A stretch of DNA of 64,000 bases from Sipunculus nudus (taxonomy: Eukaryota > Annelida > Sipuncula > Golfingiida > Sipunculidae). The notes beneath the pieces were generated by a model. That model was not told the origin of the DNA and did not search any database. It worked only from the letters and a program-made list of their open reading frames with translations. The first letter of the stretch is position 1, and every line of letters starts with the position of its first letter. The stretch is from positions 5,955,464 through 6,019,463 of the forward strand of contig CM049320.1 in assembly GCA_026874595.1 (NCBI GenBank), given 5' to 3'. The position numbers and the translations under genes are program-made. This document shows positions 50,458 through 64,000 of this stretch, piece after piece.

Positions 50458-50611
50458 ACGGGGTGACATAAAAGCCGACCGAACTGTCTCGCCTGTGAAG
50501 CTTGCTTTTCTAGCGAAGCGGTTGGAACGCCGGACACGTGCGCCACCTACATGGGTTCAACTCCCGGACCTGCCCGATGTTTTCCCCTGAAAAAAATTTG
50601 TCTTTGTAACA
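50454..50611 (+). repeat. TRIM left LTR
   Basis: 158 bp, roughly 85-90% identical to the right repeat by eye. Carries an A-box-like TAGCGAAGCGG (50511-50521) and a B-box-like GGTTCAACTCC (50554-50564), 43 bases apart, as in a tRNA-type Pol III promoter. Confidence 0.75.
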
Positions 50612-50731
50612 AAAATGGGGGCTCTTCCTACGTGACGGTAATCTTTATGGCCCTGGAAATAAGCTCACCAAAGTGTGACACCTGGGATAATTAGTCTTGT
50701 TCTGATAGCAGAACGCTCTTAAGAGGGGGTG

Positions 50732-50883
50732 TGTTACGGGGTGACATAAAAGCGGACCGAACTGTCTCGCTAGTGAAGCTTGCTTTTCTACCTAAGCGGT
50801 TGGAACGCCGGACATGTGCGCCACCGACAAGGGTTCGAATCCCGGATCGGCCCAGTATTTTCCCCCGAGCAATTTGTCTTTGT

Positions 50884-50887
<4 letters not shown>
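50732..50887 (+). repeat. TRIM right LTR
   Basis: 156 bp. The A-box region is TACCTAAGCGG (50789-50799) and the B box is a perfect GGTTCGAATCC (50832-50842), at the same 43-base spacing as in the left LTR. The AAGCGGTTGGAACGC word resembles the D arm of Ser/Leu-type tRNAs. Confidence 0.75.
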
Positions 50888-50928
<41 letters not shown>

Positions 50929-51028
50929 TGGAGCCTCTCGAGTCAAAAGTCTGTGAAGTTCACGATTTCCTGGAACAGTTCGTCTCACAGTTGTGTGATT
51001 CGCATGCACCTTGTGCATTCTGACAGCC

Positions 51029-51420
51029 GGGGCGTCAATTCAGGGGGGTTGGGGTTTATACTTTTTAGCAAGGAGGATAGTCAATGAAATCATCCCCCTG
51101 ATATTCAGATAGTAATATGTATGTATTGGAAATGAAATATATTAATAATTAGAATCATAGACTTTGGTTCCATATCTTAGTTTACTATGAAATTTTGTAT
51201 ATCTAATCTAGTTTAGAATCATCATATACTGAATATATAATTCCTTATTTTTTTAAATCTGATACTTAATTGTCACAAAGACAATAAAAGGTATGTGTGT
51301 GTGTGTGTGTGTGTGAGGGTGTGTGTGTGTGTAAAAAAAAAAATGTCCCTACTTTGATTATCCTCCCATTCCTGCGAGTCATCCCCCACCCATGAAGATA
51401 AATTGACGTCATTGCATAGT
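51029..51420 (+). repeat. Family D repeat with internal (GT)n, copy 3
   Basis: GGGGCGTCAATTCAGGGGGG, TGGAAATGAAATATATTAAT, TAGACTTTGGTTCCATATCT, a (GT)n tract (51295-51331), TGTCCCTACTTTGATTATCC, TCCCATTCCTGCGAGTCATC, AAGATAAATTGACGTCATT. It aligns with 12880-13306, where the internal microsatellite is (TA)n instead. Confidence 0.8.
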
Positions 51421-54400
51421 GGTATTACAATAAGGCGTAAAAGTTAATTAATAGTTATCCGAATAACGGTTGCATAAATATACTGATCTATAAGCAAGAG
51501 AGTTTATCGATAAGAATTTTTCGAGATGGCACATAAACGTCTCCGCCCTCTCTTGTCCAATATCCAATTTGAGGTAATTTTTTTTAAACAATCTGCTTTT
51601 GGTTTAAACCTGTGCTGCCTGGAAGCGTACGAGACAAATGATGATTGCATTCAAGGTCGTATATTTTTGCATATACACTCTTTGAATAAAAAAAAAAACA
51701 TTTAAGCACAATTTACCGGTATTCATAAAATTAAATAAACCATTAATATATAACCGGGACCGCTTGGACCGCTCAACCCTACAGGTAACGGACTGCCTAC
51801 TGCTCGAACGGACCAAGACGAAAAATGATTTGAAATATCTCTAGATTTATGGAAAAATAAGGGAAATCCCGTAGGATATACTTGGTATCAGTCCCTACAA
51901 TTCAAGACCAAATACGTGCATATCCAAGGCGCGGCGGGACAATAGTCCAGAAGGACCATGCACAATCAATTATAACATGGGTATGTAATATGGATAAAAT
52001 GCCAAAGTAGATATCCTTTGCTTATGAGATGCACCATACTTTAAATCTCAACTGCAGTATCCTCTTTTTTCAGAATATGAATAAAATTATCTGTATTGGA
52101 TCTGTCCTTAACACCCGACTGCAACGTCGTCGTATATAGACATTAAATTATAAGATACTTTACACGAAATGTATAGCGAAATGTAATGTTAAAATCAGTT
52201 TGTTCAAGGATATGATTATTAATTTTTATAGTCATAAATGACTCCGGTTAAACTGTTGAGAGTTGCTCGTATCGCTATATGTGGGGCTACTGTGTACGAA
52301 AACAATCTGTAACGCCGTTTCTACATCACACAGGATGTTAACACCTATAGGCCTATCTTAAAGATATAAGCGGTAACCAGATCCCACTGAGAATTCCATT
52401 TTACCGCATGTGTCATTCCGTATACCGCGGGCCCTGTAAACGATTTATGAAAAAATAACTAAACCGAAAAAAATACCAGTTACGCATACCCCGCTCCCGG
52501 TAAACGCAGTTTTATACTTTGATCTAACTTAACAAAACAAGTAAGCCGACAATTATTAGCATGTTAATTTTGTATCAGCCCCGCTACGATTACAATTAGT
52601 TTGTCTCTGTGAAATGGGCGCGGTGCTTGTCTAGGTGACCGTTTTGAAGCGCTCTTAACGACTCTGACACTGAGAACAGCACGCTTTGTCCTTCAGAACG
52701 AGAGACCGCTTCCAAAGAACTCTCAGGCACGGCTTCGCTAGGTCTTGAAATATGTGTGAATAAACCTCTAAAAGTGTACATCATTCGTCATTCCGGCGAT
52801 AGTATGTGTGTCAGTTAATCAATGAACTAAATAAATGAGCCGGAAACTCAGTTTATTACCATGGAAACGCATTTTAAATCCAGAAACCAGGAATAATATT
52901 GATATTAACATATATTTGGTTACAAAGCACTGGTTATCACCATCTTAAAATGTGATGGCCTTAATTAACGGTACAAAATGAATCTGGAAAGAGGTAATTC
53001 AATGCAGTGGTGGGGTCTTCCGGTATCAGGGAGTACGTGTACAGTGGTTATATACAGACTGACCACCCGCAGAGTATAACATGCCCTTATATATAGGCTC
53101 CTCAGAGCCAACCAGAACTCACACGTTTTTCCTGTTTTGAGGTCCCTTGCTCAGTAAGTATAAGGTTAATCTGACCAGTAATAATGTAACAGTAATAATA
53201 TGTACTGTATCAATGGACATGACCATCTTCTAATTATCAAAATTTTCAATGTGTTAGTAACTGCGTCAGTGTGTAGGTGCTTAATTACTACAGTCCGTTC
53301 CATGAGCCCTCCCTGTCTGTCTTAAGAAAATGTATGGCAGAATTGCCAACTGAACTGATACCAAGGAGGAAAATAGAATATTAGAAGAAGAATATGGTAG
53401 CACCACTGACACAAACACCATGAAATATCAACCCAAAAGTCATTCAAAAATAATGTTAGACAAATAAAGTACACATTATCAAAATTTGGTACAAAATTGT
53501 TTCATATGGTGTATGCTTTTTTTAAATTTTATATTCATTTTCATATGATATTTTAATATCATTAAGTACACAGCTCAGCTTACTCTTTTTCTGGGACTAT
53601 AAAAATATTTTTTTTGTTTGTCAGTCACTATGGTTTTATATATCATCAATAAGTTATTTACCAATGTCTTATACATCTCTGATTACCTTGTTGCTTAAAT
53701 AAGAGCGGTTATTAAATGAAACATGTTGAATACACTTTTTTTCATATGATAACCACTCTTCGGGTTCAAGTAAACATATTTTGTAGGCATATATTGACTT
53801 GATATAAAGTGAAAATATATGATTTATTTGTGTATGTACCGTAGGGATTCCCTCCCAACCGGGAATAGGCTTACTATTTAATACAATATACTGGCTTGAC
53901 AGGTTTTAACTCATTTCAGCATTTCCTCACTTGCATCACAACATCTCGTTTTCATGTTCACTGTTTGATATTTGATGTGTATTTCCAGGGTTGACATCAG
54001 TGGGAATGAGCATAGAATAGAAAAGTGGGATACTTGTAATTAATGTTTAAAAAATCTGTTTAAATGTTTTTTAACCTTGTGTTTTAGCCGGGCCTAAAAC
54101 TACACTATATATGTTTGGCCCTGTCCACAATTATGTGCCTCGGATATATTCAGTAATGTCAGACCTCTAACTGGTCTTCATTGTAGCATTCGTCGGGATA
54201 CAGGGGGCCATTCTAATTTGTAGAATTAATTTAGTCATGCCAGTGACCAATGCTCTGACCGGTGTCCAGGGGTTAATTCGTTTCGTGACCTCCGCCGCGT
54301 CACGACATATCTTCACACTCAGTGAACCAGTACAGGTTGAACCACCTCATGATTTTTCATGAGCGGAAGGAACACCAAAATAGATGTTGCCCAGGAATTT

Positions 54401-57400
54401 GTGGAGATGACATAAAATATACTGATACCATATGGAAAGTTCAGGTTCTAATTAAACTTCAGTTTGGTGACTAATCCCATTAAACATCCATGAGCGTGCG
54501 TCAGGTGCAATAATTTTGCATGCCCCACAATTCTTTTTTTTTTTTTTGGTCAAAATTATGTTGTGTATATTTTAACTATTACTATAGCAGAAGTGTAGTT
54601 TTTATTGTTAAATTCTAAGTTAATATAATGATAATTTTTGTTTGCTTTAGTACCTCCCTTCACCTGGCAGAAGGAGCGCCCAAGGCTGAGGTCGCAGGAT
54701 CCCGACCATCTAGAGCTGACGAGCGCCTTATTTCTCTTTTTCTTTTTTGAACATCTGTACCGGGATCGGGACAATCCATTGCCCCGGGCCGTAATGTGGG
54801 GAAAACATGTGCCATTTCTTGATAGTGAGGTTTTATATTCTTTTTCCTGGTGAATGGCGTATCAAGACTTGTTGCGTTCCACGGGGAGGAAGATTATATA
54901 TACGTAAATTGATTCTGGTGGAGTAATTTGTGGACTAGGGGTCTTCAAGTGTATTACATTTTACAACAGTTTTTTTTGTTTTTTTTCCTTTTTAACATAT
55001 GTCAAACTGACCACCACTGAGCCGACACCTGGCCTTATAACGCTTATCTCCACCAGCAAGGAAATCGAATTTTTTATCAGCAATACCAACCAAAATCTAA
55101 AAATATAGATTAATATACGTAGACAGAAGCGAAGGTTCTTTTAATGATTTTACAAAGAAAGTACTTAGAGTTCTTCTCTTGTTGAATCCTCTTTATTTTT
55201 ATCACCATTTTATTAGCATGTTTAGTGTCTGAGAAAATCTACAAAAGTTCATTGCAAACAAACTGAATCCAAAACATTCCGAACTGAAACATAATCAGAC
55301 TGAAGGTTCCAGCAACTTTATTAGAATGTTAAAAAATATCTTGGTCGGAAAGGGAAGGTCTTTCCCAGGCAATATTCAGTCTTATCCCAAATCAAGAACT
55401 TTAAAAGCTTTCAACATACACTATACTTATCAAGGATTTTTTTAACATGTGGGAAGAGAGATAATGGCACATTTAATCCTTGTTTTTTTAATAAATAATG
55501 ATAAAAGACCCATGAGAGTGCTTACCACGGTCGACACTGTATGTTTTATTCAAATCAGTTCCCACGTAATCAACACAATCCAAGCAACAAAAAAGCAGAA
55601 AGACGTACAGACATGAATGAACATATTTCTTCTGTCTCTCTCGCGGAGGTTAAGATGAGTTATTTAAAAATATGAATACAGATGGCGCCACGTGACGGAT
55701 TGCAGATTTTGGTTGAAATGAAACTATACAAGTGCATGTTTTCGTTTGAGAGTAAAGCAATATTTTTATTTTTCTCATCATTCGACAACTTGCACATCTA
55801 TAGATATTTTGGACTTTATTTAATTTACACTAGAATCCCTTTTTTATCCATGATTTACTCGAATTTTTACAGGAAAAAAGCCTTCATTTACAGTTTTAAA
55901 CTGTTCCTGGTGGTTCTCGTTATATATTATACTTAAAATTTTGATAACTACATAATAATATTATGTTAGTGTCCTAAAATTACTTGATGACTTTGTTAAA
56001 TTGACTGCTTTAAGGCAAGCAGCGAAAAGAGCCTAATATTTCAAACAGGTTTTCAGGTTATTTATAAGTTGTATAAATACACTGCCTGTATGGCTTCAGT
56101 GACCCTGTCTCCAGCCCCACCCGCCGCGGAACTATCGTGACACCATGTGACGAGGTAAGTCCAAACAGATCCAGTCACATACTGCGCAGAATCACAAGAA
56201 TATGACTCTGCTGGTTGAGGTTTGTGGGCGTCAAAATCTGCCACCCACAATGCACCGGTGCTTCTTAATACACCTGCGGCGTAGGTATATATGTAGGGAA
56301 GAGGATAATGTACTCCGATCGAATATACGTGAGATGAGAATTGTTTCAAGGCAAATTAAAAAAAAACCTGCGTGTTTTTGTGGTGAGGTCTTTAAGGAAT
56401 AAGTAATAATCATACGCATGTGAATGTTAACAGGTGTTTCATTGAATTGCAACATTTTTTTTTATTTTAATGTTTGACAATTGAGACAAGAAGTCCCGGC
56501 CGTCCCGCGCTGCCCGACAGGAGGAGGTTAGTTTTGTGTAGAAACGGGAGGTAATGCATGCAGTAAAAAATCTAAAGCGAGATAGCAACATTAGCAAATG
56601 ATTCGGGACTGTCCAACAAAGACGGCATCCAAAGGAGTATGAAGGATAAAAAGGTGTTTTATTACCATGGATCCTGTCATAATTGCGCATTAATGCTTTG
56701 CATTCAGCGATAGTCAACCCTTTGAATTTTTCGCATCATATTTTTTTTTGGTATACAAGGGTACATTTGATTTGAAGTGTCGTTCGAGAAGAACTAGTAC
56801 AATAATTCTTATTCAGTAACGTTAATATGACCAGGGTTTTATTTTTAATATTTTAAACTGAGGAGTTCATCTACGGTCTGACAGGTTTACAATGAAATTA
56901 ACCTTACTTCCATTGCACGCGTGTCTATAAAGAAATAAGAACACCTGCACTTGATTTTTGGTTATAAACATGTCACAGTTAGCTCCGTGAGTCATGAATA
57001 TGTAATAAAGTACATGTAAACGGCATTAACCATTAATTAAATATTCATACTGAGGAAATGTTTATTGCCTCTCGAACAATTCAGTATGTTAAAAATAACA
57101 ATAACACCGGCCTAACGGATAGTTTAGCTACAAAATAATAAAAAAAGGAGAATATATCTCATCCCAAGGGTCGTAAATTTATGGCAAAATCATTCTCCAT
57201 ATGCATCTGATGTTTTTAATATTGTTTTAGTTTATTTGTGGAAAAAAGTAATTTATGTTACACCTATAATTTGACATCACAAAAATATCAAACAAAATGT
57301 TATGGACAACGGCGTAATGATATGTCAATTAAAAACATACAAAGCAGGATAGCACATGCTTAACCTGCTAAAACTGTGCGATCATTCCATAGCTTTGGTA

Positions 57401-57615
57401 TTGGAAACGCTTGTTATTACCGACCCAACTGATCAGATATGAGATGCAAACCATCCCCTAATAAATAAGCAAATGATGTCTTAACAGGAGCGGCTTCCCA
57501 ATCCAACCACGGTGTGGCGTGGGAATAAGACATTACTCATAACTTATCTTTATAGCTTTATCTATAAACATTTTTATAAACTTTGATATTTTATGGATTG
57601 TACTATAATAAGTTA
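51421..57615. other. Long gene-free stretch
   Basis: More than 6 kb of AT-rich sequence without a recognisable exon, RNA gene or dispersed repeat. Frames at 52596-52784, 54638-54853 and 56062-56717 are short, overlap on opposite strands and have no family features. Confidence 0.4.
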
Positions 57616-57795
57616 CAAGAGCCACTCTCCATGGCTCAGATGTTGATATTTGCTATCCTGCAAGAATGGAGGAAACCGCAGAAATATACACCGACCTCTG
57701 ACAGGCCACTTCAGCCCACTTTCACAGCCACGCCGGGTATTAAACCCCAGTCGCCATGGGAGAGAGCCGAGCGTTTGGCTGTCCATGCCCAAGCT
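57616..57795 (-). mobile_element. SINE family A, copy 3
   Basis: Minus strand: CCATGGCGACTGGGGTTTAA, ACCCGGCGTGGCTGTGAAAG, TGGGCTGAAGTGGCCTGTCA, GCGGTTTCCTCC, and the end CATCTGAGCCATGGAGAGTG. It matches copies at 4185 and 33581. The B box is mutated (GGTTTAATACC). Confidence 0.72.
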
Positions 57796-59402
57796 GGAAC
57801 TTTAACGGTGATGAATATGTTCATGCATTGAATGTTTAGAAATGGTTTCTTTATAGCAATCTATAGCTTAAAGCAGAATCAGAGTGACTAGAATGGCTTT
57901 GAAATTTCCAAGGCATGCTGAGCATTCATTTGCAAGGTTTTGTACGGTCTGATCTATATACTCGTGGGAGAACACCTGACCTTATTTCACCAGAGGACAT
58001 CTTACCATGTCTGTCCTGTCAATTAAAACTAGGTTACCTATTTGTCACAGGGGATTTGGTGATGTAGGCGATGTTCAGACCATATTGTGGACTCCTCCCG
58101 CTTAATGCGTAGTTAGAGTAAATGTATTCATGGAGTCTTTGGGGGGGGGGGGCATGTATATGCATAAGCACCTTGGCTGAAATTATTCTGGAGTTCTGAT
58201 GCCAGTTCTGTGTGGGGCTTTTGTAAATATTATATCTTTACATGACATCTGTAACCTGTTGGTGGTATTCCTCTGTGCAGCGGGCAGACCGAACAAATAT
58301 CCATACTAACTGATACTGTAAAATGCAAACCCCTTTTTTTGTTTTTCCTTTCAAACTTAAAATTTAACTTTTTAATTCTGATTCAATAAAAAATGAAATG
58401 GCATTGTTAAACATGTAATAAACATAGTAGAGGAGAAACAAAACAACAGGTTTTGAGGTACTGTCATGTAGTGGTTTGCTGTTACCGATTTCTTTAAATT
58501 TTGTACCATTTAAAATTGTAAATTTAAAAAACTGTTGAAATTTCACATACAAATGAAGGAGAGTCAAAAATGCATATACCACCAGAGGGAAAACTTCACC
58601 AGGTTTATATATATACTTCATAGGTCTTATATTCATTTTAAATGAATATTTGGCAGATTTTTATTCAAGGTGATTTTTACCAGCAATGCTATCTTAATGT
58701 TCCTTCGGATGAGTTCTGAATGACTGTTTCAGTCTATTAGTATAATATCAAAACCTATCACTAGCCCGTAATTCCACTCATTATGTCACTCCCAACTTTC
58801 TCACAGAGAAAAACTAAACATATCTGTCAGTATAGTTTATTCCAGTATCATTTCACGGGGACTGAGCCTTATCACATCAACAAAGGTATATCAATCAATA
58901 ATATACTACAAATATATCAAAGTAATTTTTATACCTTAAGTAAGTGCAGCTTTTACTGTCATGTGCATTACTTTTTTTCTTAAGCACATTGGTACTTATA
59001 ATAAGTAGAAAAACATATATCTTTTCAAGCAGTCTAATGCTATAACATATACAAAACAGCCTATTTCAAATTATTCATGCCTTGTATAATCTTAGTATCT
59101 TTGACATTTAGTACCTTAGTTCTCAAACAGCAAGAATCTGTAAGAACTGCTCTGAAACACCATAAACTGTGTACAGAGACAAAGTTCCATTCAACCATAG
59201 TAACAACACCATTCTGGTACACAAGAAACTATCTCGACCATCAATAAATATCTTTTCTTGTTCATCCCACAACTTTAAATTAGTGTAGGCCTAAGCTGTT
59301 TCTGAGTGTAAGCTAACTACCAGTACTCATTTATTCCCACAACTGTGCATGCAGCGAAAGTGAGATACATGAAAAAGAGGTTTGAGATGTAACAGGTACA
59401 AG
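57796..59402 (-). other. TPI 3' flank and 3' UTR, end undefined
   Basis: Downstream of the TPI stop codon. Minus-strand AATAAA signals lie at 59335-59330, 58841-58836 and 58664-58659. Which one is used cannot be told from sequence alone. A G12 run lies at 58141-58152. No other gene seen. Confidence 0.4.
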
Positions 59403-63149
<3,747 letters not shown>

Positions 63150-64000
63150 CTATAAATTAATACAACAATACTGCTCAGTATTGGACATCTGATAGAAGAC
63201 ACTAAATCAGTGTTTATTTTTAGATTTTTTTAAATATTAGGAATATTCTAATAAAAAAATCTCCATACTCTGACTGGATTACTCATTACTATTACCGGTA
63301 CAAATATAATTCTTTGGATGATCTAGATGGTTAGCACTCAGAAACTATTAAGGATAAAAACATAAATTTTGCATGTTAATATTTTCATGAAGACAGGTTT
63401 GTATGGTGTAATGTTTTCTACATCTCCTGAAATTTTTTTTATTTTTTACTCTCTTAAGTCTGTTTCATGAGTGCTCAAAACACACAAACACATGTATAAT
63501 TTATTATAGGTCACAGCGACCTAATTTTTGGTACACAAGATTTACAAAGGATACACCTGGACCTTAGGTTAGCTGTGTCAAGGTCAAAAGGTGACCAGAG
63601 AGAACAACTGATTACAGACAAAGGATCATTGTTATATATCTGAGATGACCTGTAGTAAGCGTAGCTAAAAAGAGGGAAAAGGGCTACTAATATCATTTTT
63701 ACGTATATCAATGGTACCCCAAGCTCCTGTAGAAATAAGGGAATTTTAGAGGAGCATTTGAGACAAGAGTAATGGAAGTTAAAGGAATTTTGAGGTAAAA
63801 GTATTGGAAAAATATTGATTTGAAAATATATATTTTACTGCACAATCATGATTTACTTGGTTACTTGCTGTGACCCTAAGTTCCCCAAGGCTTCGAGCAA
63901 CAACTACAGGTCTGTTTGACTGGTTCAGATTGCAGTATTTTTATGACTGTAACACTTACATGCACAGGTCTACAAAAGAGTTGGATGTTGTAATTAATAA
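63150..64000 (-). other. TPI intron (incomplete), with family F-like repeat
   Basis: No further TPI exon could be found between 63150 and the window end. A repeat at about 63500-63660 contains TATAGGTCACAGCGACCTAA, GTGTCAAGGTCAAAAGGTGA and ATATATCTGAGATGACC, related to the repeat at 2600-3280. Confidence 0.6.

Larger units (their letters stand above)
50454..50887 (+). mobile_element. TRIM-like LTR element with tRNA-like LTRs
   Basis: Two direct repeats, 50454-50611 and 50732-50887, begin TGTTACGGGGTGACATAAAA and end AATTTGTCTTTGTAACA. Each thus has TG...CA ends within a 6-bp inverted TGTTAC/GTAACA. The 120-bp interior starts four bases after the left repeat with TGGGGGCTCTTCC (50616-50628), which agrees at 12 of 13 positions with the tRNA-Pro primer binding site as I remember it. 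It ends with a purine tract AAGAGGGGGTG (50721-50731) touching the right repeat. The flanks are AT-repeat on both sides, consistent with a short ATATA target duplication inside an (AT)n tract. No gag or pol is encoded, so this is a non-autonomous miniature element that would depend on enzymes in trans. Alternative: two tandem SINEs, which would not explain the PBS and purine tract. Confidence 0.75.

Noticed and set aside
50454-50887. Two independent tandem SINEs
   Set aside because: The TG...CA ends, the primer-site-like sequence after the left repeat and the purine tract before the right repeat fit an LTR element better.
63150-64000. A further TPI exon encoding the region before residue 108
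   Set aside because: No sequence encoding the expected GHSERR...FGE-type region was found on the minus strand here; it must lie beyond the window.

Overview
The window is eukaryotic nuclear DNA. It is AT-rich, gene-poor, and full of (TA)n, (CT)n and (CA)n tracts, tRNA-headed SINEs, MITE-like repeats and decayed LINEs. Several repeat families resemble, from memory, ones common in mollusc genomes: a repeat headed by CCTCCGCC with a ...TTGGCGGAGG... end, a GACGGACGGAC-tailed repeat, and SINEs with a GGCGTGGCTATGAGAG core. A mollusc, or at least a marine lophotrochozoan, is the best guess; I cannot name the species.

Only one host gene is certain. The 3' half of triosephosphate isomerase (TPI) lies on the minus strand at the right edge, with three coding exons at 63149-63017, 60598-60425 and 59521-59403 encoding residues ~108 to the stop. 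Its first exons lie beyond base 64000. The 2.4-kb intron between the first two of these exons carries a 959-bp PIF/Harbinger element with TTA target duplication and the N-terminal remnant of a transposase. A related repeat in the neighbouring intron shows what the insertion site looked like before insertion.

Bases 1 to ~59400 are intergenic or deep intronic. From left to right: a palindromic 21-bp minisatellite (1.5-1.8 kb); a LINE lacking its RT core (2.05-2.57 kb) and a LINE C-terminal fragment (4.8-5.3 kb); SINEs near 4.2, 7.8, 11.5, 30.7, 33.6-34.3, 36.5, 39.5 and 57.7 kb; a roughly 400-bp repeat with an internal microsatellite in three copies (12.9, 24.9, 51.2 kb); a 700-bp nearly C-free GTA/GGA array (27.2-27.9 kb); large microsatellite clusters (28.3-28.6, 35.5-35.8 kb); small tandem duplications (26.7, 37.9, 43 kb); and a hAT-like MITE (47.5 kb).

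The most notable object is at 50454-50887. Two ~157-bp direct repeats begin TGTTAC and end GTAACA. They flank a 120-bp interior that opens with a tRNA-Pro-type primer binding site and closes with a polypurine tract. This has the layout of a TRIM (terminal-repeat retrotransposon in miniature), and both LTRs also carry tRNA-like A and B boxes, recalling the 5S-bearing LTRs of plant Cassandra elements.

Most open frames over 60 codons in the rest of the window fall in microsatellites or repeats, or have no coding character that I can recognise.
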